DNA of 64,000 nt, from the NCBI RefSeq assembly GCF_030704535.1, contig NC_081820.1, forward strand, positions 26,827,001-26,891,000. The letters run 5' to 3'. This stretch comes from Vitis vinifera (Eukaryota; Streptophyta; Magnoliopsida; Vitales; Vitaceae). Shown piece by piece: positions 49,401 through 60,986 of this stretch. Numbering within the stretch: position 1 is the stretch's first letter; the number at the start of each line of letters is the position of its first letter. The notes under the pieces are model-generated. The model saw nothing but the letters and a program-made list of their open reading frames with translations. It had not been told where the DNA came from and did not search any database. The translations under genes were made by a program, and so were the position numbers.

Positions 49401-52400
49401 TTTTTTAGAAGATACCATGCTTGGGGAAGAAGCTCGTTTAGGAGATTTCTTACTGCAGAAGGAAGTCAGATTTGACCTACACCATCCTGTCTGAGCCCAA
49501 ATGAACTTATTGTGAACTTGGGTTTAGCCCATGGGTGCAACCCCAAAGAATGGCTCAAGCATGGACTGGGCTAACTCAGCCTGAAGCCTAGCATGAGCCC
49601 AAAATGTATTAATATTTTGTGCTTTTTATAATTGTTAAATAGTGTTGAGATTTAGAAAAAAATATATCATAATGAATACTTTGTAACACATAAAAAAGGA
49701 ATTATGATGAGATTTTTGTGAATATATTTGTGTAAAACTTATTATTTTCTCTTGAATCTTAGTATTAAAATTCAATAATTGAGATTGATTTTTCACACCC
49801 AATGCTCCAAATTTTAGAAATATTAAATAAAAAAAAACTTATAATCTCTTGAATCGGGCTTTAATTATCTCATTTAAAAATCAATTGTTATTTAGCGATG
49901 ATAAGTTGAGTCTTTTACGATATTTAATATAACCATTATCTAACCGATTCGTTCTCAAGTTTAAAAGTGACATTATTATATTCGACATTAACATCATCTG
50001 GTTGAGCTATTCTCGGGTTTAAAAGTGATATTGTTGCAGTAAAATAATCTTTCTTTAAAAATACCACACCCACCCAACTGAGCCTGGTGGGACCTGTTTC
50101 AAACCTATCTACACCAATTTTGTTTGTTTCCAAAGCCAAGTCAGATAACTGATTTTAGGGCCCAAGAGCATACCCCACATGCACTAAACCTAAGAGACTC
50201 AAAGACAATAAGAGCTTTACCAAATCCACTATGGAGGCCATTGGAGGCAAAATATGAGACTTATCTATATCAAAGAAAAGGCACCCACTTAAGAGGGTTT
50301 TTGGTATTATTTCATCATTGTAATCTTCTTTTTAAAAAGAAGCTCTTCTTTTGGGGTAGTCACCTTGGTATCTCTCTCCTGCAATATAAAATACAAATTA
50401 AACCCAATATTAGAATGAGAGAATTTTATTTATTTATTTATTTATTTGTGGTTGTTAGTGTGTCAAAATTTCCTTTCTTTATTGTGAAAATGTTGTTGGC
50501 CATGGCTTCTTGACTTGGGTTTAGAAGTGGTTATAGTTTTGTTTTCAATCCAAAGTCAAGAGTGAGGGCCAATACCAACAATATAGACAAGAATGTTTCA
50601 TTAGGAAATAGGGTGCAAATGTTGATTTGGTTCTAAGATTTAAGAAAAAGAAATGCTCACCATAAAGGAATTATTTTTATTATCTAAGTGTCTCAATGTT
50701 AATAAACTTATGTCTACTTGCCTATGTTTTCAAAATTAGTTCTCAAATGTGTTTTTGTAAAACAATTCTACTTGACAACTTAAATATGAAAAATAATTGT
50801 TTTTTAACTTATTCCACATCAAGTTATTGTGCTTCTGTGTAATGTAAAAAGCTTAAACATAATTTTTATCTTTTCAATTATTACTCTGAATATTCTACGG
50901 AAAAATGATTGAAAAAACTTAAAATTTGTTCTAAAAAACACTTCCTTTTTAAAAAAAAAAATTTTAAAAAAAAAATTGGTTTGTTTAACGATTGTTTTCA
51001 AGAATGATTTTTTGGTCTTTAAAAAAAAATATTTTTGATAATTAGAAACTGTTTTCTATTTTCTTTTCTTAAGAATAAGAAATAGAGTGTTTTTAAAAAA
51101 TATCTTTTAATTATTTTCTATTATTTTCATTTGTTTTTTTAGAGTTATTTTATAAAATAATTATACAAGCATGTAAAATGATTAAAGATAAATTATTGGA
51201 TATACAAATTATTTTTAAAATATATTTAAAAATATTTAAAACATTGAAAATATGAATTAAGACTTTGGATTGATAAAACTTTGATACTTCAAAAGATGTC
51301 AAAAAAACATCATGTTCTCAAGCTTATCCATCTTTCACACTCGTGGAGCATTTGAACTCCAATTGCCCTATTTAAAAGACAAATGTGGTCCCCAAAATAT
51401 TAAGAAACAAAACACACAAAAAAAGGGAATGTTTTGATGTAAATATTTAAAAGAATTAATTAATTAAAAAAAATGAAATAATCCTTAAATTTATAAATCT
51501 AATCATTCTTATATTTTTATCTAAAAATTAACCAATTTTTAACATAAATACCCTTTACAATTTTGATAATTTACATGTAAATTAAAAAAAAATTCATCAT
51601 ATAAGAAAGAAAAAAACAGAAAAGCCAAATTCTCAAAGGCAGAAGGCCTAGAAGTACCACAAGAACACGCAACATAAGAAGGCCTAGAATGACAACTATT
51701 GGAAGGGAACCCATCATCGATACCCTTCCAAGCTGCACAAGTTGGACCTCAAAAAGAAAAAAGAAAGCAAGGGAAAGCAAAATAGAAACTAAAGGAGATG
51801 GGATGTAGCATCAACCGATCAAAGTATGTAACTCTATAAGTTCATTCATTGAATCTACCGTTGGGGAATGTTAGCCATGACCATGAAGGAAGCAAGCATA
51901 CAGGCCAAGAAAAAGGGTGCACCACTAAGCTCACATGGGTCCCCTTGTACCACCCTTTTTGGACTAAGAAAGTCAGCTCTTTGACCCACCCATGGCTTCT
52001 TCCATCCTACATAGATTTGATCTCCCACTTTTTTAATGTACTTTTCTCAATCAATCAAAAAAGGGGCCCTTACCTCACAATGATATTTCAAGGTTGGAAG
52101 GCTGCAAACCCACTTCATAGAGTCCCTCCAATTTTGTGTATGTATGGCCATTCCTCGTGAATGTTGTCATGATATTGTATACAATTTTCTCTTTGTTGTT
52201 GATATGTTATTTTAATATTTAACTTTTTTTAGGATAAAATAAAATTATTAGTGACACGAGTTCATAAATATTTTAAGTTACAAGAAAAAAAAATTATGAA
52301 ATGAAAATGAGTTTGTAAAAATTATATATAATAATTAGATAAAGATGTGAAAAAGAATGATATATATCCCGATAGAGTGAATGCTTGTACTTAATGGTAA

Positions 52401-53686
52401 CATTTGTTTTTATACCTTTTTTTAATATTTTTGATGATCAAACCTTACCTTTTATCTTTGTATTTTTATAGTAAAATATTTGCATTAAATTTTTGACATG
52501 CCCAACATATGCGGGGTACAATCCATGTAGATGTTGGCTTGGGAGATAAGCAAAGATATCGCTAAGTCAATAATTTTAATAAATTTATACCTAGTGGTAC
52601 ACTTTTAGTGGATTAATTAAGAGATGTGTTGAGGTCAAGATTCATATGATCCTCCCTTTTCCTTGGTGTGATAATGAAAGTGTCTTAGTGGAGGTGCCAA
52701 TCTACCATCACTTCAAGCAATTGGATTTGTAAAAAAATATTATAGTTGCTAAGTAGGGAAGATTTATTAGGCCGTTCACTTAAAAAAACATCCCCCTAGT
52801 CCAAGTGGGAGCTAATGAATTGAATGGTTCTAAGAATATGAAAGAAGGAGCTAATGAATTGAACGGTTCTAAGAGAATAAAAAAAAGAGTGGAATCATGA
52901 TAAGATTTCAAGAAGACTAAGGAACATGTATCTAATTCTCGCATCAGTATAATTATATAAACGAGATAATATTATCATTTTTATTATAAGGTGAGTAACT
53001 TGTCTATTTACAAAAATTGATACATTTTGGCTTGAAATCTAGCTAGCTAACTCACTACATCCACCCCCACCCCCCAAATAAAAGGGGAAAAAACTTCTTC
53101 TTTACCAAACCCCATGTGCCCTAATCTAACCTAAACCATATTGTCTCAACTGCATCTCAGCCTAATATGATTAACCCTACCAAAAACATTTCCACACAAT
53201 ACATCCAACCCAGTTGAGCTCTACCCTACATACAACACAATCTCAAAACATTATTCTTCCCTCTTTCTTGGAAGAAACAAAAACATTAGTTAAACCTCTC
53301 ACTTATTCTCCTTTGACATCACCCAAAGCAAAGCTAAGAGATGATGCAAATCCCATAAAAAGGAGGAAGGAATAGAGCGTATAACCAATACATTTCATAG
53401 AACCAACTTCACGGACAGTATGGGAAAAGCTTTAGACTTTGAGCAAATCCAAAGCCAAAGCCAAAGAGCCACCTTCCACTAACCGACCTCTGTTGCATGC
53501 GTGTTGAAAATTTTGAAATTCCACACATTTTCTCTGACTCCTCTCCTGGATTCCAAGCCATTAGCTTTCCGCCCTTTCCACCCTTTCACTCAAAACTATA
53601 AACAGCCCATTTACTATATTAATTTACCTCTCTGGTCTCTCCCCCCCTACATCCTCTCTCTGGTTTCTTACAAGCTTTGAGGCAAA
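46500..53686. other. Gene-poor AT-rich spacer (7.2 kb)
   Basis: No ORF has coding character; the longest open frames (for example 48868-49170) are AT-driven. Dispersed TTTTTAAAA..CAAACAAGCC-type repeats lie at about 48340-48700 and 50720-51250. GC-richer patches occur at 49420-49600 and 51600-52170, without a recognisable domain. A 39-bp tandem duplication is at 52808. The last few hundred bases are CT-rich promoter and leader of the PADRE gene. Confidence 0.5.
52808..52885. repeat. 39-bp tandem duplication
   Basis: GGAGCTAATGAATTGAATGG and GGAGCTAATGAATTGAACGG start the copies at 52808 and 52847; the rest (GTTCTAAGA then A-rich) also matches. Confidence 0.85.
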
Positions 53687-54142
53687 ATGGGTAATTGCTT
53701 TGCTCTTTGTATTCCCAGCAAGAGGAGGGTTTTGTGGGTGGTGAAGAGGGATGGGAAGATGATCCAATTCCGGGGTCCAATTCTTGTTAAGGATGTGTTG
53801 GTGAATTTTTCAGGGTTGGGTGTAGGTGTATCAAGAGAGGCCCTGCAGCATCTCCCATCAGATTATGAGCTGAAGATTGGCAAAGTGTATTATATTCTTC
53901 CTTGCCCTTGTTCTTCTGGGGGTTCTGTCAGTGCCCCAGAGGTGTCATCCATGGCTGATGATGGAGGGCAGAAGGGAAGTGGGATGAAGAGGATCAAAGT
54001 GGTGATTACAAAGCAGCAGCTCCAAGACTTGTTGTCAAAGCAAATATCATTGGAGGAGCTGCTGCTGTCTCAGTCGGTTGATTTATCATCACCCAGAAAT
54101 TGGAAGCCCAAGCTTGATCCCATCCCTGAAGGAATCGAGTAG
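53687..54142 (+). CDS. PADRE (DUF4228) domain protein
   Basis: A single exon of 152 codons ending in TAG. The product has 151 residues. It starts MGNCFALCIPSK, a consensus for N-myristoylation (Gly2) with cysteines that could be palmitoylated, so a membrane-linked pool is likely. It continues through VLWVVKRDGKMIQFRGPILV, VNFSGLGVGVSREALQHLPS and DYELKIGKVYYILPCP. A middle linker follows, then the C-terminal IKVVITKQQLQDLLSKQISL. These blocks match the plant PADRE/DUF4228 layout. Known: many family members respond to pathogens and abiotic stress; the biochemical role is not settled. A CT-rich leader and TATAAACA-like box near 53598 fit a normal plant promoter. It converges on the chloroplast sHSP gene with only about 330 bp between stop codons. 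Confidence 0.92.
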   Translation: MGNCFALCIPSKRRVLWVVKRDGKMIQFRGPILVKDVLVNFSGLGVGVSREALQHLPSDYELKIGKVYYILPCPCSSGGSVSAPEVSSMADDGGQKGSGMKRIKVVITKQQLQDLLSKQISLEELLLSQSVDLSSPRNWKPKLDPIPEGIE

Positions 54143-54474
54143 AAGAGCTGTGGGCACTGGGCACTGCAACCAACAGATTTTCTGGTTATTCAGAGATGGA
54201 AAACAGACGAAGACCACATATATTTCCTGTAAATGGAGAAATTGCTGTGTTGTTTTTTTTCTTTTTGGGATTCTGGCAGCGAAACTCAAAAATTTCTTAC
54301 TGCAAAATATGATTTTCCTCTCATGAATCTGCGTATGGAATTCCTGGAACTTCCTCAATATCATTCATAAATACTCACACTTCAAAACACTTAATTTTAC
54401 AAGATTATATATATATATATATATATGCATATAGAGAGAACACCACAAAAATTCAACACACTCATGGGCGCTTT
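54143..54474. other. Shared 3' region of convergent genes
   Basis: It holds both 3' UTRs and a (TA)n tract at about 54407-54426. Confidence 0.6.
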
Positions 54475-55238
54475 TCACTGAATCTGCACATCAATGACCT
54501 TGCGCTCTACCTTGGTCTTAGGAATGGAGATCGAAAGAACCCCATTCTTCAGCTCCGCTTTTATCTTGTCCTTCTCACAGTTATCAGGTAGCTGCAGGCG
54601 TGTGCTGTACGAGCTGAAGCCGCTCCCAGACCATGAATCTTTCTCACCTTCTTCCTTCTTCTGCTCCCCCTTTATCACAAGCAAGTCATCCTCCACCGAC
54701 ACTTTGACGTCCTCCTTCGACAGCCCCGGCATATCGAACCGCATCTTGATTTCGTTCTCGTCGTCCACGATATCCCACGGCGAGCGCACCTCCGCCGAGC
54801 CGGGGAATGCCACCGTCTCTTCAAACATCCGGTCCATTGCGTCCATCATTTGGCGCATGGTCCTCATTGGAGAGAAGGGGTCCAACAGCCCTGGAAATTG
54901 AACCAAACCTATGTTATTATAATGGATTACAGTAGAGAAATGAGAAGAAGAGAAGCTAATATACACTTACCAAAAGGTGAGATATCCAAAGCCAGACGAC
55001 GAGGCTGGCGTTCAACTGCGGTGGCGCCCTTGTTGCCTTGATGCACCTGGACGTCGAGGGATGCGTCTTTGTTCTCTCCCGTGGCTTCGGCTCTCACAAG
55101 AGCCAGCCTAGAGCGCCCGCCATGGCGAGAAGAAGGGAAGAAAGCAGAGCACGGAGCCCCCGCCACCCCCTTTGAAAGGCTTGGTTTGTGGGTTGCCAGA
55201 GGCGAAGATGAAAATGGGAAAGCCTTGAGAGAAGCCAT
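54475..55238 (-). CDS. HSP21: Chloroplast small heat-shock protein (HSP21 type)
   Basis: Two exons: 54971-55238 (ATG 55236-55238) and 54475-54890, 684 nt, 227 residues. The join restores GLLDPF. The N-terminal ~45 residues are Ser/Ala/Arg-rich with few acids ([18 protein letters not shown]), a typical plastid transit peptide. The methionine-rich amphipathic helix that marks chloroplast sHSPs follows ([19 protein letters not shown], ~96-114). The alpha-crystallin domain covers ~129-227 ([34 protein letters not shown]). Known role: ATP-independent holdase in the plastid stroma and at thylakoids during heat; the Met-rich helix is oxidation-sensitive. The family usually has one intron at about this place. 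HSE-like elements and a TATA box lie upstream. An upstream in-frame codon is GTG, so the ATG at 55238 is the start. Confidence 0.95.
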
Positions 55239-55318
55239 AGACACTGGTTTTATGGATATCTGTACTGAAAGCAGAGTTCAGAGTGAAAGGATTGATGGGG
55301 GAAGAGAAGAGAAGGTGG

Positions 55319-55326
55319 CATATATG
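55319..55326 (-). promoter_or_regulatory. TATA box of the sHSP gene
   Basis: CATATATG lies about 81-88 bp upstream of the sHSP start codon, between the leader and the HSE-like sites. Confidence 0.5.
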
Positions 55327-55360
55327 AAGAGAGGGGAGATGGCCCGAGATGGGTGTGGAT

Positions 55361-55430
55361 GAATCTTGAATGTTCTGGGGCCAACACCTGTCGCCATGCA
55401 TGCTCTCCATTCTTCTCCTTCTTTCCGGAA
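55361..55430 (-). promoter_or_regulatory. Heat-shock elements (two sites)
   Basis: GAATGTTC at 55368-55375 (preceded by GAATCTT) and TTCCGGAA at 55423-55430 (with further TTC units at 55411-55422) both fit the inverted nGAAnnTTCn / nTTCnnGAAn pairs bound by heat-shock factors. They sit about 35 and 100 bp beyond the TATA box, the usual place in sHSP promoters. Confidence 0.65.
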
Positions 55431-55439
55431 ACATCCATC

Positions 55440-56730
55440 CCTCTCGTGTCTTCTCCGATGGAGAATTAGAAAGGACATTTTGTATGGTATACATCAAATC
55501 CTTTGGCCATTCATATTTTCATCGATCCTCCTCCTCCAAGTTTATTAGAAGAATTATTAGATATATTTTTATTAATATTTCATATTCGGATAAAAAAAAT
55601 GTGAGATATTCATATTTTGACGATTAGAATACAAACATTCGATAAAGCTAAAATTGATATTTCGATCATAATGTAGATGTTAAGATAGATGAAACATGAA
55701 ATTATTTTATTCTATATTTTATTTAGAAAAATACTAAGAAGAGATTTTTTTTTTTAAATTATAATTTCTTTTATATTCTTTTTCATATAAAAAGTATAAA
55801 AAAATAAAATATAGTTTGTGTATCAAAAAATTAAAATAAGTAAAATGAAATTAAAAAAATATAAAAATAATTTATTGATTTTAAATTTATTTTTATTTTT
55901 TATTCATTTTACTTTTCTCCTTTATTAAAAATTTTATAATATAGTGTAATTAATATTTTTGTTAATTAGAGAAAAAATCTATTTTTCTTACTTGCGGTTG
56001 TGGTGGCTTTATTGGATGCTATTTCTCGTACTCTTTTGACGGTCAACAGATGAAGACGTGGAAAGAATACCAAAAAATGGATTCCTTCAAACAAAAATTC
56101 CATGATTATCCAATTGAACCACGACACTTTTCGAGAGCAATTCCTCGAATGACCAAACTAACCTTCAAATCACACGTGTTCAGTAACGAGTGGCTTACAC
56201 CAACTCGCAAAACCAAGACACTCACCACCAGATCATCATCCTATGGAACTCAATCCCAAAAGGGGGAACACCATTATTTCACTGCTCAGTCTTCTCTCTC
56301 CCTCCCCGAGATCTCAAAACAGCGAAACACGTGAAGCCGTGAGAGTTCAACATTACAGCAAAAGCAAAAGCTTAACCCCCTATCTCTCTCTCTCTCTCTT
56401 TCTCTTTTTCTTTCTCTCTTTCTCTTTAAGCTTTCAACATTCTCGAGACTACTCTCTCTTTGATGCTCTTGTCTCCAACTGTATGCATGCCAGAAGAGAA
56501 CAATAATTCTTTTATGAGCAGTACATATAAGCTCAATGTCTGCAACTGTTCCAATATACTGGGGCAAAGCCCAACTGCCCAGTTGAAGTGACCAAGCTCT
56601 ACTTTAGCTTTTGGCCCATCTCTTCATTTTACAAACTGAGAAGCTCCCATAAATGAATCCCAAAAGCTGTGTCTGCCTCTGCTAGGTTTTGACATTAATG
56701 TAGTTGGAGTTTTGGGGTGTGCTTTTTGTA
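55440..56730. other. Intergenic spacer
   Basis: AT-rich at 55550-55980, then GC-richer with CT repeats (about 56384-56425) likely belonging to the promoter of the IQD gene. No gene is supported. Confidence 0.5.
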
Positions 56731-58476
56731 ATGGGGAAGATTGGTGGAGCTGGATCCTGGTTGACTGCAGTGAAGAGGGCCTTCAGGTCTCCAAGTAAGA
56801 GAGAAGAACATGAACAAGAGGAAGAAGAAAAGGTGAGGTTCTGTTTGGTTTCATGGAAAATAGTTGATCAAATGAGTTCTCGGTTGGTGGGTGTAAATTG
56901 TAATGGGATTTGTTTCTGGGTTTGTGCAGAAGCGGGGAAAACGAAGATGGATTTTTCGGAAACATTCCAACAACAACGAGACCGGCGTACAACTCTGTGA
57001 AACAAGGACTATAACCACCAGAGCCAATTCTGCAGAGACCACCGGCACTGCGAGAATGGCTAAAAATCCGGTTTCTGAGGCTGCTGACGCTGAGAAAAGG
57101 CATGCCATTGCAGTGGCAATGGCGACGGCAGCCGCCGCCGAGGCAGCAGTTGCGACGGCGAAAGCAGCGGTGGAGGTTGCTCGCCTCACTAGGCGGCCTT
57201 CCATCTTCGTTAGAGAACACTGTGCTGCCATTGTTATTCAGACCGCATTCAGAGGCTATCTGGTATATATTGAACTTTCGACAATCTCTTATTCTGTTTA
57301 CATAAGGTGGGTCTGATCCGATAAATCATTTTGGTTTTGAAGGCAAGGAAGGCTCTTCGGGCGCTCAAAGGGCTGGTGAAGCTGCAGGCTTTGGTGAGAG
57401 GCCACAACGTCCGGAAGCGAGCAAAGAAGACTCTTCGCTGCATGCAAGCTCTGGTTCGGGTCCAAGCCCGGGTCTGTGATCAGCGCAAGAGACTCTCGCT
57501 CTCACACGAGGAGAAAATCGACTCCATATTCAGCGATCCTAGCAGCTTATGGGAGTCAAATCTTCTCAATAGAAAATCCATGGTGTGTAAGAAAATTTTT
57601 CTGAGAAATCTTAATGTTAAAAGCTTCATCAAACTCCTTAGTTTAATTGGTTTGTTTTTTGAATTGCAGTCTGCTTGGGATTGGGATGATCACCCACACA
57701 CCAAGAAACGTGAAGAAGAGGCCCTTGCTCATGCCTTCGCCCACCAGGTTTTGATCTGTCTTGCTGATCTCCTGATTTTTCCTTAAAGTATTTGTGGGGT
57801 CATTGTTAAGATAAATTTCTTGTATGGTACCATGAAAAAGATATGGAGATCGTCCAGAAAGGACCAGTACCATGCTAGTGAAGGAGAGCTTGAAGACAAA
57901 CCAAGACGGCTCGATCGGCGGATGGTGACAAAGCATTGGGAGAGTACAGGCAGAAGCTCATGTGACCAAAGAGAGCACATAAAAACAGTTGAAGTGGACA
58001 CCTCTCAGCCTTACTCCTACTCAACCCCCATCTTCCAGAGACCATTCCATCAGCCCCCATCTCCTATCACGCCCTCTCCATATAAGATCAAGCTTTTCCA
58101 AGCTCATTCAGCCAGCCCTCGATGCCATTCAGCTGCTCAGACACCGAAACTAGGCTCAATTTACTACCATGGAATGTGGTCAAGTAGCAGCGCCGGGGCT
58201 GCTGCAATGCCAAATTACATGGCCTCTACTGAATCAGCCAAGGCTCGGGCCCGGTCCCAGAGTGCACCACGCCAGAGGGCTTCAACCCCAGAGAGGGATA
58301 GACCAGGGTCGGCCAGAAAACGCCTTTCTTTCCCTGATCCTGACCCGTTCGGAGCCACTGGCATTGAGGGCGAAACTTTTGGTAGTAACTTTGAGGGCTC
58401 GAATGTGTCTTCCTGTTGTGAGGAGAGCCATGGTGATGAGATCAACATTCAACCAGTCATCTTGGGAAGGGGCTGA
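56731..58476 (+). CDS. IQ67-domain (IQD) calmodulin-binding protein
   Basis: Five exons: 56731-56832, 56930-57262, 57343-57582, 57670-57747 and 57841-58476, giving 1389 nt, 462 residues. Domains: a short basic start ([20 protein letters not shown]), an Ala-rich helix before the IQ67 region, and IQ67 at about 130-196. IQ67 carries IQ repeats ([18 protein letters not shown], then [19 protein letters not shown] and [15 protein letters not shown]) and is split by an intron after GYL, as is usual in this family. Towards the C-terminus comes the DUF4005 segment ([20 protein letters not shown]). Known role: plant scaffold proteins that bind calmodulin without needing Ca2+ in part and associate with microtubules, membrane or nucleus; many affect cell shape. 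Closest subgroup cannot be fixed by eye (IQD20-24-like). The last acceptor (GAAAAAG|ATATGG) has a weak pyrimidine tract but keeps the family sequence [12 protein letters not shown]. Confidence 0.93.
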
Positions 58477-58826
58477 GGACGGGAACCAGAAATGAAGTTT
58501 TCAGTGTGAAATTCAGAGTCAAGTTGTAGATGATGAAGGGGAATGTATGATTTGAGAGATGAAAATTCTCATCTGTAATGAAGTTTGTAACAACCAAATC
58601 AAACCTTCCTCAAAAGCAATACCAAACAATCTTTTCAATCCTTCTCTGGTTCTATTACTTTTAGTACTGCAGTATGTGGTTAACCACACCTCAGTTTGGG
58701 TGTGAACAAGTGAATCCACCTTAGGCTTGATTCCTTGATTTTCCTAACTACCTTGCAATTGGGCAATTTTTGGCATTAGACCCTGTTGACACTCAAAATT
58801 TTCCATCCATTTATTGACACTCATAT
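58477..58826. other. 3' flank of IQD gene
   Basis: Probable 3' UTR followed by spacer; nothing else is seen. Confidence 0.5.
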
Positions 58827-59049
58827 TGTGATATCCCACATAAAACCACAACTAAATCTACCGAAAACGAACAAACATCTAGACATGTTACGACATATGA
58901 TCTTTAATGTTGCTTTTTCCCGCCTTACTCTGAGAATGACTCATATGATCTTTAATGTTGTTTTTTCCCGCCTTACTCTTGAGAATGACTCGTCTTGTAT
59001 GTGTAGATGTGTTTTAAAAGTTAGGTCCAAAGATATAGGGCTCGTGACA
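58827..59049. mobile_element. Possible solo LTR of a TRIM-like element
   Basis: It begins TGTGATATCCCACAT and ends GGGCTCGTGACA, so it has TGT...ACA borders. An inner TTTTAAAAGTTAGGTCCAAA resembles the middle of TRIM-type LTRs. It is a degenerate, old, non-coding copy that contains a tandem duplication. No target duplication was confirmed. Confidence 0.4.
58894..58989. repeat. 48-bp tandem duplication
   Basis: CATATGATCTTTAATGTTG occurs at 58894 and 58942, each followed by TTTTTCCCGCCTTACTCT and GAGAATGACTC, with only small differences. Confidence 0.9.
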
Positions 59050-60345
59050 TGAAAGCGAATGATACTTTCATAATCCATATTGATTTTTGGGACTAGGGAC
59101 CCCTAATATAGTTGTTTTTAATCTTTTGTCAAAACCTAAATTTTGTTTCATAATGTGCTAATTTTTTGCTTTTACTGATTCTCATTCACTTTGTAGTATA
59201 ATCTAGTACTGAAAAAGGTAGCTCTGAGTCCATGCTTTCTCCTATTGTATTGTTAATCTCTTGCTTTAATGGACCATTCATTCCATTTCCTTTAACAAAG
59301 TTCCCAAGGATTTTCCTAGAGACATGGAGGGAACCTCATTTGATATCCCCGCGCAAAGATAGAACCTTCAAATCACCCATAGAACACATCATTAAACACT
59401 TTATCTAAATGATGTAAGCACGATGATTTACTTAAGACCTCAAGTAGGCTTTATGTCGGTCTTAAGATAACATAAGTCTGTCATAAGTATGATATCGAAT
59501 ATTATAAACTGATTTAATCTTTTTATTGATTGAAAATCAATTGATTTTTAAATGATACGACGAAAGCCTTAAACTCAATATGCATGGGATCAAGTTCAAA
59601 TTATGGTGCCAAATTTAAACTCAATTGCGACTATCTCTTTCTACCTAAATGATGCAAGCCCTTGAATGGATGTAATATCGAATAACATAAAAAGGTTGGA
59701 TCTCTTCTCACTAGACAAGTTATGTAAAACTTGTATACTTTTCCGATGTCATACAAAAATTTAACATTTTAAAATCAATTAATTTTCAAATGAAATGACG
59801 TCAACTCGTAAACCTGTTATTTGAAAAGCGGGATTTTTTGAAAACCAAGAGTGTTCTTTTATAATCAGGTTTTACATAATAAACTATGCTTCACAGCTCC
59901 CTAGAGATTTTTTAGGTAAGTGATTCAAGAGTAGTTTCTATCACACTTTGGGCCTTTTCCCTTTTCCCTTTCCTGTTCTTCCCAGTTCTCTATCTAATAA
60001 ACTCACTAGTACTTGAATTTTTTGGCTTTACACACCTTTGCTTTGGTGGGTGGATCTTTAGTATTTTTCTTTGATAAAGTTTCCCAAGGCTAGTTTACCA
60101 AAGCATACAGTTTCTCTAAGACCAACTGATAGAGACCTTTCAGAGACTCTTCATACATTGGTTCCTGTAGTCCTGCGGCCATGGTAGTTGATGATACAGT
60201 GAGGCCAAATCCAAGAGAGATTAAGACCGTGTTTGAAAATTATTTAAATTGATTCTTAGACAATCATTTGTTTTAAGTCATTTTTTAGAAACGTTGCTAC
60301 AAAAATTGTTACTAAAAAAAAATAACTAAAACTGGTTATTCTGTG
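59050..60345. other. Intergenic spacer
   Basis: No gene is seen. TCAATTGATTTTTAAATGA and TCAATTAATTTTCAAATGA near 59540 and 59775 are diverged repeats of one another. A dispersed AT-rich repeat lies at 60225-60345. Confidence 0.45.
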
Positions 60346-60484
60346 CTAGATGTATAGTAATGAACATTGAACGGAAGATAGTTTAGTTCGTATTTGCTTG
60401 TATACTAGATTTGTCTAGATGTATAGTAATGAACATTGAACGGAAGATAGTTTAGTTCGTATTTGCTTGTGTACTAGATTTGTC
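60346..60484. repeat. 69-bp tandem duplication
   Basis: CTAGATGTATAGTAATGAAC begins copies at 60346 and 60415. They are nearly identical (one clear difference, TGTATACTAG versus TGTGTACTAG), so the event is recent. Confidence 0.95.
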
Positions 60485-60521
60485 TTTAGAAGGCAGTGAG
60501 ACTTGTATCCCCAAAAAGTCG

Positions 60522-60920
60522 AATCTCGTGCTAAAGTCTCAAGCTCGAATAGCTCGTATTATCTGAAGTATCAAGTTTTTCATGATCAAAGAATAGAAGA
60601 AGCATCTAACTCCTTCTTGCATGCTCCACTTGGCTTGGGGGATATAGCTCAGTTGGTAGAGCTCCGCTCTTGCAATTGGGTCGTTGTGAGGGGTTATTTC
60701 TTGGTTTCGTCCAGTCATTAATAACTTGAGCTCGAACAGCTCGTATTATTTGATGTATCAAGTTTTTCATGATCATTTCAATCTTGTGCTAAAGTCTCAA
60801 GCTCGAATAGCTTGACTTATTTGATGTATCAAGTTTTCCTGACCATTTTAATCTCGTGCTAAAGTCTCGAGCTCGAATAGCTCGTATTATATGATGTACC
60901 AAGTTTTTCATGACAATTTC
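60522..60920. repeat. ~70-bp repeat, four copies, interrupted
   Basis: The unit is AATCTCGTGCTAAAGTCTC, AGCTCGAATAGCTCGTATTA, then GATGTATCAAGTTTTTCATG. Copies are at about 60522-60590, 60720-60779 (start missing), 60780-60849 and 60850-60919. The gap 60591-60719 holds the plastid-type trnA segment. Confidence 0.88.
60638..60675 (+). pseudogene. trnA-UGC: Plastid trnA-UGC 5' exon fragment (nuclear insertion)
   Basis: GGGGATATAGCTCAGTTGGT followed by AGAGCTCCGCTCTTGCA is, from memory, the 5' half of the intron-containing plastid tRNA-Ala(UGC): acceptor 5' strand, D-arm and anticodon arm up to UGC. The next bases (TTGGGTCGTTG) match the start of its group II intron and then diverge. The 3' half is absent, so it cannot make a tRNA. 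It is probably a nuclear plastid DNA piece (NUPT), possibly by way of the mitochondrion. Confidence 0.8.
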
Positions 60921-60986
60921 ACTTCCCCTTTTTTCCTCACTTGTCAAAGCAACAATTGAGTTCTTAGGCGAAAAAAATGTTTGCGC

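Noticed and set aside
51571-51780. Hydrophobic minus-strand ORF
   Set aside because: Low-complexity Leu/Val/Phe run without a family match; it may be transposon debris but cannot be supported.
54494-55041. Plus-strand ORFs over the sHSP gene
   Set aside because: Antisense shadows of the conserved alpha-crystallin and transit-peptide exons.
60638-60720. Functional tRNA-Ala gene
   Set aside because: Only the 5' half and a scrap of intron are present; the 3' half, including the T-arm, is absent.
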